From: Flavobacterium saccharophilum
GTDB lineage: Bacteria > Bacteroidota > Bacteroidia > Flavobacteriales > Flavobacteriaceae
DNA: 64,000 nucleotides
NCBI RefSeq assembly: GCF_900142735.1
Contig: NZ_FRBY01000002.1
Location: 930,001-994,000 of the forward strand
Direction: 5' to 3'
A program made the position numbers and the translations under genes. A model generated the notes under the pieces. That model made no database searches. It was not told the origin of the DNA and saw only the letters and a program-made list of their open reading frames with translations. This document shows, piece after piece, positions 34,330-42,978 of this stretch (positions are counted from its first letter, which is position 1; every line of letters begins with the position of its first letter).

Positions 34330-36255
34330 ATGAATAAATTTGAACAATTAGGATTGAATGAATCGTTACTGAAGGCGATTTTAGATCTAGGATTTGAGAA
34401 TCCGTCAGAAGTACAGGAGAAAGCGATTCCCCTATTATTGGAAAAAGACACGGATATGGTTGCGTTGGCTCAGACAGGGACAGGGAAAACGGCAGCTTTC
34501 GGTTTTCCGCTAATTCAAAAAATTGATGCTGACAACAGGAATACACAAGCATTAGTTTTATCGCCAACACGAGAACTTTGTTTACAGATTACCAACGAAC
34601 TTAAAAACTACTCAAAATACGAGAAAGGTATTAATGTGGTAGCAGTTTACGGCGGGGCTAGTATTACAGAGCAAGCTAGGGACATTAAAAGAGGAGCACA
34701 AATTATTGTAGCTACTCCGGGAAGAATGCAAGACATGATTAACAGAGGTTTAGTAAACATTAAAAATATAGATTACTGTATTTTGGATGAAGCTGATGAG
34801 ATGTTGAACATGGGATTCTATGAAGACATCGTATCTATTTTATCAGATACTCCAGATCAAAAAAGTACATGGTTGTTCTCTGCAACTATGCCACAAGAGG
34901 TTGCCAGAATTGCAAAACAATTCATGAGCGACCCGGTTGAAATTACTGTTGGAGCTAAGAACTCAGGTTCTGCAACAGTTTCTCACGAATTTTACTTAGT
35001 AAATGCCCGTGACCGTTACGAAGCTTTAAAACGTTTAGCCGATGCAAATCCAGATATTTTCTCTGTGGTTTTCTGTCGTACTAAAAGAGATACACAAGCT
35101 GTAGCTGAAAAATTAATTGAAGATGGATACAGCGCTGCTGCATTGCACGGAGATTTATCTCAGGCGCAACGTGATGGTGTAATGAAATCTTTCCGTGGAA
35201 GACAAATTCAGATGCTTGTTGCTACTGACGTTGCTGCGCGTGGTATTGACGTTGATAATATTACTCACGTAGTAAATTACCAACTTCCTGACGAAATTGA
35301 AACATACAATCACCGTTCTGGACGTACTGGTAGAGCTGGAAAATTAGGAACTTCTATTGTAATTGTTACAAAAAGTGAGTTGCGTAAAATTTCTTCTATC
35401 GAAAGAATCATCAAACAAAAATTCGAAGAAAAAACTATTCCATCTGGAATCGAAATCTGCGAAATTCAGTTATTACACTTAGCAACCAAAATTAAAGATA
35501 CTGAAGTTGATCACGAAATTGACAACTACTTACCAGCAATCAACAATGTTCTTGAAGGTTTATCTAAAGAGGAGTTGATTAAGAAAATGGTTTCAGTAGA
35601 ATTTAACCGTTTTATTGCTTACTATAAAAAGAACAGAGATATTTCTACTCAATCTGGAGAAAGACGTGAAAGAAGTGATTCTGAGCCAAGAGAATTCAAT
35701 AATAATGGAGCTGTTCGTTATTTCGTAAACATCGGTTCAAGAGACAATTTCGATTGGATGACGCTAAAAGATTACTTGAAAGAAACATTAGACTTAGGTC
35801 GTGATGACGTTTTCAAAGTAGATGTAAAAGAAGGTTTCTCTTTCTTTAACACTGATCCTGAGCACACTGATAAAGTAATGGAAGTATTAAACAACGTACA
35901 ATTAGAAGGACGTCGTATTAATGTTGAAATTTCTAAAAATGATGGTGGCGGAAGACGTGACCATAACGGACGTTCTGGTGGCGGAAGAAGCTCTGGTGGT
36001 CCAAGACGTGAAGGTTCTGGCGGAGGAAGTTTCGGACCAAGACGTGAAGGTTCTGGTGGTGGAGGTTTCAGAAGCGATAGAAATTCAGCTCCAAGAGAAG
36101 GTGGTTTCAGAAGCGACAGAAATTCATCTGCTCCTAAAAGAGAAGGTGGTTTTAGAAGCGCAACTCCAAGAACAGAAGGAGGTTCGGACAGAGCTCCAAG
36201 ACGTTCTGAAAGTTTTGGTGATTCGCCAAGACCAAGAAGACCAAGAAGAGACTAA
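34330..36255 (+). CDS. DEAD-box RNA helicase with DbpA-type RNA-binding domain and RGG-rich tail
   Basis: 641 residues. Motifs in order: F-Q motif (FEQLGLNESLLKAI), AQTGTGKTAAF, PTRELCLQ, ATPGRM, DEADEML, SAT, HGDLSQAQRDGVMKSF, ATDVAARGID and HRSGRTGRAG. After about residue 465 is a DbpA-like RNA-binding domain (VRYFVNIGSRDNFDW...). The last ~100 residues are Gly/Arg/Ser-rich with repeated PRREGSGGG and GFRSDRNS units. It probably remodels structured RNA in ribosome assembly or mRNA decay and cold response. The start is ATG 34330, supported by the -7 box just upstream. Monocistronic, with a terminator after it. Confidence 0.96.
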   Translation: MNKFEQLGLNESLLKAILDLGFENPSEVQEKAIPLLLEKDTDMVALAQTGTGKTAAFGFPLIQKIDADNRNTQALVLSPTRELCLQITNELKNYSKYEKGINVVAVYGGASITEQARDIKRGAQIIVATPGRMQDMINRGLVNIKNIDYCILDEADEMLNMGFYEDIVSILSDTPDQKSTWLFSATMPQEVARIAKQFMSDPVEITVGAKNSGSATVSHEFYLVNARDRYEALKRLADANPDIFSVVFCRTKRDTQAVAEKLIEDGYSAAALHGDLSQAQRDGVMKSFRGRQIQMLVATDVAARGIDVDNITHVVNYQLPDEIETYNHRSGRTGRAGKLGTSIVIVTKSELRKISSIERIIKQKFEEKTIPSGIEICEIQLLHLATKIKDTEVDHEIDNYLPAINNVLEGLSKEELIKKMVSVEFNRFIAYYKKNRDISTQSGERRERSDSEPREFNNNGAVRYFVNIGSRDNFDWMTLKDYLKETLDLGRDDVFKVDVKEGFSFFNTDPEHTDKVMEVLNNVQLEGRRINVEISKNDGGGRRDHNGRSGGGRSSGGPRREGSGGGSFGPRREGSGGGGFRSDRNSAPREGGFRSDRNSSAPKREGGFRSATPRTEGGSDRAPRRSESFGDSPRPRRPRRD

Positions 36256-36275
36256 TAAGTCAATATCTTAAATAT

Positions 36276-36315
36276 AAAATCCCAAATTCCATACATAATT
36301 GGAATTTGGGATTTT
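36276..36315 (+). terminator. Terminator of the DEAD-box helicase gene
   Basis: A 16-bp perfect stem (36276-36291 with 36300-36315), 8-nt loop, followed by a T-run. Its core CCAAATTCCA recurs in the uvrA terminator. Confidence 0.9.
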
Positions 36316-36352
36316 TTTATATCTCTATCTTTGAGTTCTCTAATTCAAAGAC

Positions 36353-36386
36353 AATTAACAAAGCAACACTACTTGCTTTGTTAATT
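36353..36386 (+). terminator. Second hairpin downstream of the helicase gene
   Basis: A perfect 14-bp stem (AATTAACAAAGCAA with TTGCTTTGTTAATT) around CACTAC, followed by TTCTT. It could be a reserve terminator or an element in the leader of the 36460 gene. It lies 74 bases before that gene's ATG. Confidence 0.5.
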
Positions 36387-36459
36387 TTCTTATAATTATA
36401 TTCCAAGACTGCGAAATATTTAATCCCTATTTACTACTTTTAGTGCTTTAAATCAGGAT

Positions 36460-37233
36460 ATGAAATATTTCGCAGTTTTCTTTTTTATACTAGTATCGAC
36501 CATCAGTTTCGCACAAGAAACTGAAACTACCACTCCTCAGAGAGTTTCTGGTTATATCTACAACGATAATAGTAAACAGCCAATTCCTAATGTAAATATC
36601 ATTAACACCAACAAAGTGCGTGGTGCACAGTCTGATGCTAAAGGATATTTTGAAATTGATGTGCAGCCAAACGACACACTACATTTCTCTCTTTTAGGAT
36701 TTCAGTCTCTGCGAATCAGAGTAACTAATGACTGGATAAAAAATAAGATAACAAGGATTCAGCTTACAGAAAAAGCTATTGCTCTTGAAGAAGTTGTAAT
36801 TGCCCCTTTTAATCTGACAGGATATCTTGAAGTTGACTCTAAATTAATTCCAACCAAAGAAAATTACCGTTATAGTATTTCCGGACTAACACAAGGCTAT
36901 GAAGCAGGCGAATATGCTCCAAACGCCTTTGGAAAAGTTTTAGGATCGATTTTCAATCCAGCTGATATGCTCTATAATTTCTTTGGAAAAAGCGGCAAAG
37001 AACTCAAGAAGTTAAAGGATATGAAAAAAGACGATACTATTCGAAATCTTTTAGAATCGAAGTACGATCGTGAAACACTTGCTGTGCTTTTAGGAATAAG
37101 TAAAGATGAAATTCCCGAAATTTTATCACGTTGTAACTATTCTGACTCCTTTATTCAATCTGCAAATGATCTACAAATTCTGGATGCTATTAGCGGTTGT
37201 TACGAACAATACAAAGTTTTAAAACGAAATTAG
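36460..37233 (+). CDS. Carboxypeptidase-regulatory-like domain protein, exported
   Basis: 257 residues. Sec signal ending TISFAQ. Residues about 28-105 are a CarboxypepD_reg-like beta-sandwich (VSGYIYNDNSKQPIPNVNII, SDAKGYFEIDV), the fold also found at the start of SusC proteins. The remaining ~150 residues (EEVVIAPFNLTGYLEVDSKL and on) are helical and unassigned. It is not followed by a TonB receptor. Function unknown, envelope location likely. Confidence 0.85.
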   Translation: MKYFAVFFFILVSTISFAQETETTTPQRVSGYIYNDNSKQPIPNVNIINTNKVRGAQSDAKGYFEIDVQPNDTLHFSLLGFQSLRIRVTNDWIKNKITRIQLTEKAIALEEVVIAPFNLTGYLEVDSKLIPTKENYRYSISGLTQGYEAGEYAPNAFGKVLGSIFNPADMLYNFFGKSGKELKKLKDMKKDDTIRNLLESKYDRETLAVLLGISKDEIPEILSRCNYSDSFIQSANDLQILDAISGCYEQYKVLKRN

Positions 37234-37283
37234 ATTTCGTTTTAAATCAAAATATTCGAATCCTTAATTTTTAATTAAGGATT
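37218..37283 (+). terminator. Double hairpin at the end of the 36460 gene
   Basis: A 13-bp stem (37218-37230 with 37234-37246) whose loop is the stop codon TAG is followed by a second 11-bp stem (37259-37269 with 37273-37283) and a T-run. The second is a standard terminator; the first overlaps the end of the frame. Confidence 0.82.
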
Positions 37284-37438
37284 TTTTTATATCTGAAAGA
37301 GAAACTTTTACCTTCTTTTTCTAGCCATTTCAAATAGTTTCTCTCACAAATCAAGCATTTAATGCCTTTTTTTGATTAAATTAGACATCCTTACTTCTAT
37401 CTAAAATTTAATTTCTATATAAAATTTAATTTCAAACC

Positions 37439-38746
37439 ATGACAGACATTACTCAAAAAATTTTAAATTTTATAGATCTTCATAGAGGTGAAGAGAACAA
37501 AAAATCTGTTATCGAAAATATATCAGGTACTGTGTCATTTCGAGGTTCTAATATTTGGATTTTAGCTTGTGCGATCATTATTGCTTCAGTAGGACTAAAT
37601 GTAAATTCAACAGCGGTCATTATTGGAGCTATGTTAATCTCTCCTTTAATGGGGCCAATTGTAGGCGCCGGATTTGGTCTAGGAATGTATGATTTTGAAC
37701 TTTTAAAAAAATCAATTAAAAACCTGATTATTGCCACTTTGGTAAGTTTAGTTACTTCTACCCTATACTTTTATATTAGCCCGTTTAAAGAAGCACAATC
37801 GGAATTATTAGCCAGGACTTCTCCCAATATCTATGACATTTTAATTGCTTTTTTTGGAGGATTAGTGGGTGTGATAGCCGTAACACGGGTAGAAAAAGGA
37901 AATCCAATTCCGGGAGTAGCTATTGCAACCGCTTTAATGCCTCCGCTTTGTACCGCTGGTTACGGATTAGCATTAGGTAATTACATGTACTTTTTGGGAG
38001 CCATGTATCTGTATACTATTAATTGTGTTTTCATTTGTATTGCAACCTTTTTGATTGTAAAATACCTAAAATACCCAATTGCAAAACAGCTTGATCAAAA
38101 ACATCAAAAACGAGTAAAATACGTAATCTCAATTTTAATTTTATTCTTAATTACACCAAGTGTCTATTTTGCTTATCAGTTATACAATCAAAAAAGTTAT
38201 AATTCCAGAGTAGAAGTTTTTCTTCAGGATGAATTTCACAATAAAGATTACCCAATCATTTATAAAAAAATACGATACAATACAGATCCAAAAAAAATTG
38301 AGGTAGCTTTTTTAACCAAAAAATTTAATGATACTGAAATTGCAAATCTTAACAAGAAGCTAATTAATTACGACTTACCTAATACAAAACTCATTATTAG
38401 ACAAGACACCGTTAATTTGAGGAAAGATATTATGAATCAAATTAATAACAATCAAAGTGTGGTCGATCAAAAAGATATTTTAATCAATAGTCTTAGAAAT
38501 CAATTATCGCAATATAATTTCAACACGAACCAGATTAGCAATGAAGCTAAAATTTTATTCCCTGCAGTAACCTCTCTCAAAATAGGAAATTACACTATTG
38601 AGAATGAAACAACTAGATCGAAAGTTATTCCGGTAATTCTTTTCCAGAGCAAAAAAGATCTTGATGAACCAACACAAATAAAAATGAAATTGTGGCTAAA
38701 ACAAAGACTTGCCAAAGATTCAATTGAAGTATATCAGCAAAACTAA
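37439..38746 (+). CDS. DUF389 (TIGR00341-like) membrane protein
   Basis: 435 residues. An N-terminal hydrophobic domain with about six helices includes the family stretch GLNVNSTAVIIGAMLISPLM and GPIVGAGFGLGMYDF, followed by ATALMPPLCTAGYGLALGN. The C-terminal ~200 residues are soluble and contain a heptad-like stretch. DUF389 proteins have no agreed function; transport or regulation of a membrane process is guessed. It is monocistronic; a 36-residue basic peptide gene follows it. Confidence 0.88.
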   Translation: MTDITQKILNFIDLHRGEENKKSVIENISGTVSFRGSNIWILACAIIIASVGLNVNSTAVIIGAMLISPLMGPIVGAGFGLGMYDFELLKKSIKNLIIATLVSLVTSTLYFYISPFKEAQSELLARTSPNIYDILIAFFGGLVGVIAVTRVEKGNPIPGVAIATALMPPLCTAGYGLALGNYMYFLGAMYLYTINCVFICIATFLIVKYLKYPIAKQLDQKHQKRVKYVISILILFLITPSVYFAYQLYNQKSYNSRVEVFLQDEFHNKDYPIIYKKIRYNTDPKKIEVAFLTKKFNDTEIANLNKKLINYDLPNTKLIIRQDTVNLRKDIMNQINNNQSVVDQKDILINSLRNQLSQYNFNTNQISNEAKILFPAVTSLKIGNYTIENETTRSKVIPVILFQSKKDLDEPTQIKMKLWLKQRLAKDSIEVYQQN

Positions 38747-38812
38747 CATCATAAACCAAAAATAGAAAGTATATTTACTTGAAAATTAATAAAATAACTT
38801 AATCAAAAAAAT

Positions 38813-38923
38813 ATGTCAAAGAGTCAAGATGCTAAAAAAACAGCAAAAAAAGAACCGTTAAAAACGGCTAAGGAAAAGAAAGAAGAGAAACGAGAGAAGA
38901 AAAATTCTCCGAAGAGAGATTAA
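38813..38923 (+). CDS. Small lysine-rich peptide (36 residues)
   Basis: ATG at 38813, TAA at 38921-38923. The product, beginning MSKSQDAKKTAKKEPLKTAK and ending KNSPKRD, has about 40% Lys/Arg, no hydrophobic core and alternating acidic/basic residues, so it is probably disordered and may bind nucleic acid. It lies 66 bases after the DUF389 gene and before pepD on the other strand. A similar Lys-rich short family is known to me only as hypothetical proteins in Flavobacterium. Confidence is moderate: the biased composition could arise in any A-rich frame, but the clean start and stop and the intergenic location favour a gene. Confidence 0.65.
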   Translation: MSKSQDAKKTAKKEPLKTAKEKKEEKREKKNSPKRD

Positions 38924-38994
38924 AAAAGTAAGCAGTGTTCAGCTTTTTAGTATACAGATTTAATGAATACTAAAAAACTGAACACTGAAAACTA

Positions 38995-40455
38995 CTATTT
39001 AACTGGGATATTCGAAAGAATCTCTAATACAAATTTCCAGTATTTTTGAGCAGATGAAATACTTGCTCTTTCGTCAGGCGAATGTGCACCGTGAATTGTT
39101 GGTCCAAAAGAAATCATATCCATTTCAGGATAATTTGTTCCTAAAATTCCACATTCTAAACCAGCGTGACAAGCAACCACTTTTGGTTTCTCATTATTTT
39201 GCTTTTCGTAGATTCCAACTAAAGTATCTAAAATTTCAGAATTTACATTTGGTGTCCAACCTGGATAAGAACCCGAAAGTTCAACTTCACAACCTACTAA
39301 TTCAAAAGCAGAACGCAATGAATTCGCTAAATCAAATTTTGAAGTTTCAACAGAGGAACGTGTTAAACATCCCACTAAAATTTCACCGTCTTTTACGATA
39401 ACACGGGCGATATTATTTGAAGTTTCAACTAAATCAGCCATATCAGCACTCATTCTGTAAACACCGTTTTGAGCAGCATAAATAGCTCTAATGATACCTT
39501 CCTGAACTCCTAGATCCATAACTTTTTCTGGTAAATCGCATTTTACGATTTCGATAGATAAGTTTGGTTCAGTCGTTTTATATTCTGCTTTAATATCGTT
39601 GATGATTTCCTGCATATCAAAGATGTATGCTTCATCAAACATTTCAGAAATAATCACCTTTGCAACACTTTCTCTTGGGATAGCGTTACGCAAACTTCCT
39701 CCGTTAATTTCAGCAACCTGCAAACCGAAGTTTTCAAAAGCGTCAAACAACAAACGATTCATTATTTTATTGGCATTACCCAAACCTTTATGAATATCCA
39801 TTCCTGAATGACCTCCATTTAAGCCTTTTACCGTAATAATATGACCAACTGATCCTTCCGGCACTTCTTCTTCATGATAGGTTCTTGTAGCCGTTACATC
39901 GAGTCCGCCAGCACATCCGATATCAATCTCATCATCTTCTTCAGTATCTAAATTCAATAAAATCTGACCTTGAAGAATTCCTCCTTTAAGATTTAAAGCT
40001 CCTGTCATTCCAGTTTCTTCATCAATAGTAAATAAAGCTTCAATTGCAGGATGCGGAATATCTTTACTTTCAAGAATTGCCATAATTGTTGCAACCCCTA
40101 ATCCGTTATCAGCACCAAGTGTAGTACCACGTGCACGAACCCAGTCACCATCAACATACATATCAATTCCTTGTGTATCGAAATCAAAAACAGTATCAGC
40201 ATTTTTTTGGTGCACCATATCAAGATGCCCTTGCATTACTATTGCTTTACGGTTCTCCATTCCCGGAGTAGCAGGTTTACGAATAATTACATTTCGAATT
40301 TCGTCTTCAAAAGTTTCTAAACCCAGACTATTTCCAAAATTTTTCATAAACTCGATCACACGTTCTTCTTTCTTTGACGGACGCGGAACAGCGTTTAAAT
40401 CTGCAAATTTATTCCATAGCGCTTTAGGCTCCAGATTTCTTATTTCCTGACTCAT
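38995..40455 (-). CDS. pepD: Aminoacyl-histidine dipeptidase (PepD, M20 family)
   Basis: 486 residues, matching E. coli PepD (485). Zinc-site and catalytic stretches: VMQGHLDMVHQ, GTTLGADNGLGVATIMAI, LFTIDEETGMTGALNL and, near the C-terminus, SFGPTIHGAHSPDE. It cleaves Xaa-His dipeptides such as carnosine in the cytoplasm (no signal). The start is ATG 40455; a TTG 24 bases upstream is the other possibility but lies closer to the -7 box at 40490-40497. Monocistronic. Confidence 0.95.
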   Translation of the reverse strand: MSQEIRNLEPKALWNKFADLNAVPRPSKKEERVIEFMKNFGNSLGLETFEDEIRNVIIRKPATPGMENRKAIVMQGHLDMVHQKNADTVFDFDTQGIDMYVDGDWVRARGTTLGADNGLGVATIMAILESKDIPHPAIEALFTIDEETGMTGALNLKGGILQGQILLNLDTEEDDEIDIGCAGGLDVTATRTYHEEEVPEGSVGHIITVKGLNGGHSGMDIHKGLGNANKIMNRLLFDAFENFGLQVAEINGGSLRNAIPRESVAKVIISEMFDEAYIFDMQEIINDIKAEYKTTEPNLSIEIVKCDLPEKVMDLGVQEGIIRAIYAAQNGVYRMSADMADLVETSNNIARVIVKDGEILVGCLTRSSVETSKFDLANSLRSAFELVGCEVELSGSYPGWTPNVNSEILDTLVGIYEKQNNEKPKVVACHAGLECGILGTNYPEMDMISFGPTIHGAHSPDERASISSAQKYWKFVLEILSNIPVK

Positions 40456-40489
40456 TATATTTTGTTTGAAGTTTAACAATTAAGAATGT

Positions 40490-40497
40490 CAAAGTTA
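40490..40497 (-). promoter_or_regulatory. -7 box TAACTTTG of pepD
   Basis: It matches TAnnTTTG on the minus strand, 35 bases before ATG 40455. The nearest upstream TTG is 24 bases away, just outside the usual range. Confidence 0.5.
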
Positions 40498-40516
40498 CAA
40501 AGTTTATATTTTTTTT

Positions 40517-40547
40517 CGCCACAAATTTCACGAATTAGCACTAATTA
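40517..40547. repeat. Degenerate copy of the GCCACGAATTCACGAATT family
   Basis: CGCCACAAATTTCACGAATT followed by AGCACTAATTA. The left arm is close to the palindromes at 54755 and 61379; the right arm has decayed. It lies between divergent pepD and DUF3810 genes. Confidence 0.55.
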
Positions 40548-40631
40548 ACTACTTTAAAATCAAATTCCATAAATACAATCTTTTTTTAGTTCTAATATTG
40601 TATTTATATTTACGTATCAAAAATTTGCATT

Positions 40632-41693
40632 GTGAAATCAAAATACATTCTCCCCTTATTTCTAGTAATTCAAATTATCTTTTTAAAGATTCTGCCTTTT
40701 TTTCCGGATTTTATTGAAGGTGCCTATAGCAATAATTTATTTGTTAGAATTTCGCATTTCTCACGAACTCTTTTAGGCAAAATTCCTTTTTCTATTGGTG
40801 ATCTTATTTATGCACTTCTTATTATATCAATAATAATCTGGTTTTGGCAAATCAGAAAAACATGGAGAACAGACTGGAAGGATCATTTACTAAAAATCTT
40901 TGGTAAGATTTCTGTTTTTTATTTTTTATTTCATGTTCTCTGGGCATTCAATTATTATCGCGAACCACTTTTCGAAAAAATGGAGATCAAAAGAGAATAT
41001 ACTGATGCTGAATTATTGGCTTTCACCAAAAAACTAATTTTAAAAACCAATGAAATTCAGTTTCAGATCGCAAAAAATGACAGTTCAAAAGTCGTGTTTC
41101 CCTACTCTCAAAAAGAAGCTTTTCATATGAATCTGGATGGTTACGAAAACCTATCAAAAGAACATCCTTATTTCAAATATGAAATTTTAAGTGTGAAAAA
41201 ATCTCTTTTTAGCCTGCCTTTGACCTACATGGGTTTTGGCGGATATCTCAATCCGTTTACTAATGAAGCTCAGGTAAATGACTTATTACCAATGTACAAT
41301 TTCCCGGTTACTACTTGTCATGAAATGGCACATCAAATAGGTTTTGCAAGTGAAAGTGAGTGCAATTTTATTGGCGTTTTAGCTTCTGTAAAAAACAAAA
41401 ATTTATACTTTCAATATTCCGGTTATAGTTTTGCTTTACGCTATTGCTTAGGAATCTGGCAAGTTAAGAACGAGAAAATTTTCGAGCAATTAAAGAAACA
41501 AACTAATGTTGGGATTTTAAAAAACTATAAGGAAAGTCATGATTTCTGGAAAAAGTATGACACTTTTATAGACGAAGGTTTTCATGTTTTTTACGATAAT
41601 TTCTTAAAAACAAACAATCAGAAAGATGGCATGGACAGTTACAGTAAATTTGTAGATTTGATGGTGAATTATTATAAAACCAGAAAATTATAA
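40632..41693 (+). CDS. DUF3810 membrane-bound putative zinc metalloprotease
   Basis: 353 residues, GTG start. Three membrane helices at about 5-25, 56-76 and 93-108. The soluble part carries HEMAH at His230-His234, an HExxH zinc motif, with Glu241/Glu243 in ASESECN as possible third ligands, and the conserved approach LTYMGFGGYLNPFTNEAQVN. I recognise it as DUF3810; no enzymatic activity is known to me. It is 42 bp upstream of an ECF sigma gene, which suggests a shared operon. Confidence 0.86.
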   Translation: MKSKYILPLFLVIQIIFLKILPFFPDFIEGAYSNNLFVRISHFSRTLLGKIPFSIGDLIYALLIISIIIWFWQIRKTWRTDWKDHLLKIFGKISVFYFLFHVLWAFNYYREPLFEKMEIKREYTDAELLAFTKKLILKTNEIQFQIAKNDSSKVVFPYSQKEAFHMNLDGYENLSKEHPYFKYEILSVKKSLFSLPLTYMGFGGYLNPFTNEAQVNDLLPMYNFPVTTCHEMAHQIGFASESECNFIGVLASVKNKNLYFQYSGYSFALRYCLGIWQVKNEKIFEQLKKQTNVGILKNYKESHDFWKKYDTFIDEGFHVFYDNFLKTNNQKDGMDSYSKFVDLMVNYYKTRKL

Positions 41694-41735
41694 CTCATCT
41701 GTAACAAAATAGATTTCAATACTACTAATACTAAT

Positions 41736-42230
41736 ATGAGCGAAAATCTAGAACAGTCATTTGTTACGCAATTGAAGGCTAATCAGAATATAATCCACAA
41801 GATTTGTAGATTGTATACTGCTGGCGAAGATGCACATAAAGACTTGTTTCAGGAAATTACTATTCAGCTCTGGAAAGCTTATCCGAAATTTAGGGGCGAC
41901 AGTAAATTTTCGACCTGGACTTATCGTGTGGCTTTAAACACTGCCATAACCCTATATCGAAAAACCAAAAGAACCATATCGACAGTAGAATATGAAAGTC
42001 ATCAGCATTTTGTAAAAGATGTTGATTACAACTATGAAGAGGAAGAACAGATTAAATTGATGTATAAAGCCGTTTATCAGCTTAATGACATCGAAAAAGC
42101 ATTAGTTTTTATGTATTTAGAAGACAAAGATTATCAAGAAATAGCGGAGACCTTAGGGATCAGCGAAGTGAATGCGCGCGTGAAAATGAACAGAATTAAA
42201 GGGAAACTTAAAAAAATACTAAATCCTTAA
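41736..42230 (+). CDS. ECF-family RNA polymerase sigma factor
   Basis: 164 residues. Region 2: DLFQEITIQLWKAYPKFRGD and FSTWTYRVALNTAITLYRK. Region 4: LNDIEKALVFMYLEDKDYQE followed by AETLGISEVNARVKMNRIKG, a helix-turn-helix. Both parts and the length fit a group IV (ECF) sigma factor. The next gene starts 8 bp later and is probably its membrane partner. Confidence 0.95.
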   Translation: MSENLEQSFVTQLKANQNIIHKICRLYTAGEDAHKDLFQEITIQLWKAYPKFRGDSKFSTWTYRVALNTAITLYRKTKRTISTVEYESHQHFVKDVDYNYEEEEQIKLMYKAVYQLNDIEKALVFMYLEDKDYQEIAETLGISEVNARVKMNRIKGKLKKILNP

Positions 42231-42238
42231 AAATTATT

Positions 42239-42871
42239 ATGAAAGAACTGGATTTATTAAAAAAAGACTGGAAAAAGAACTCGGATTCTTTTCAACAAAT
42301 TTCTGAACAGGAAATCTACAAAATGATTCACAAAAAATCATCTTCAATCGTGAAGTGGATTCTGATAATCAGTATTTTGGAGATTTCATTTTGGACTTTT
42401 TCAAACTTATTCCTTAATACTGATGATGCTTTACAAAAAATAAATCATCCGGAAATTGTCAACGCACTTGAATACCTGACTTACCTAAATTATTTAGTTG
42501 GATTGATTTTCGTATTTATTTTCTATAAAAACTACACTACAATTTCAACAACAGTTGCAACCAAATCACTGATGAGCGCCATTTTAAGAACGCGCAAAAC
42601 AGTACAGTATTATGTTTGGTATAATCTGGGAATGATTGTTATAATAGCGATACTAAGTTTCTTTGTGGCTTTTGTATATAATCCTGACATGGCCTTTATA
42701 AGAGAAAAATTGGCTGCAAATGGTAAAGCTATGTTTGTAACTTTTGGAATAGCAATTTTAGTTTCCTGCGCCTTTTTTGGGCTCTTCTGGTGTTTTTACC
42801 GTTTACTTTACGGAACTCTACTTAGAAGATTATATGCTAATTATAAAGAGTTGAAGAAAATTGATTTTTAA
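42239..42871 (+). CDS. Putative membrane partner (anti-sigma candidate) of the ECF factor
   Basis: 210 residues. The N-terminal ~40 residues are soluble and charged (MKELDLLKKDWKKNSDSFQQ). Then about four membrane helices (about 40-60, 80-100, 125-147 and 160-185) and a short basic end follow. No zinc-binding HxxxCxxC motif of ZAS anti-sigma factors is present. Position directly after the sigma gene is the only functional evidence; it could bind the sigma factor through the N-terminus. Confidence 0.75.
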   Translation: MKELDLLKKDWKKNSDSFQQISEQEIYKMIHKKSSSIVKWILIISILEISFWTFSNLFLNTDDALQKINHPEIVNALEYLTYLNYLVGLIFVFIFYKNYTTISTTVATKSLMSAILRTRKTVQYYVWYNLGMIVIIAILSFFVAFVYNPDMAFIREKLAANGKAMFVTFGIAILVSCAFFGLFWCFYRLLYGTLLRRLYANYKELKKIDF

Positions 42872-42875
42872 AAAA

Positions 42876-42914
42876 GGTACAAAGGTTCAGAGAGGCAAAG
42901 GTTCAAAGGTTTTC
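42876..42914 (+). repeat. Stop-proximal degenerate repeat, copy A
   Basis: CAAAGGTTCAGAGAGGCAAA and onward, a decayed ~10-nt periodic sequence beginning 4 bases after a stop. It aligns with 45114-45147 and with the minus strand of 61435-61472. Confidence 0.65.
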
Positions 42915-42978
42915 TTTTAAGTCAATAGAAAATAATAACCGCTTATCATTTTATCACACCTAAAAAATATTTAAAAAT

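Noticed and set aside
35921..36271. 116-codon frame overlapping the RGG tail of the helicase
   Set aside because: Val/Glu/Leu-rich shadow produced by repeated Gly/Arg codons in another frame.
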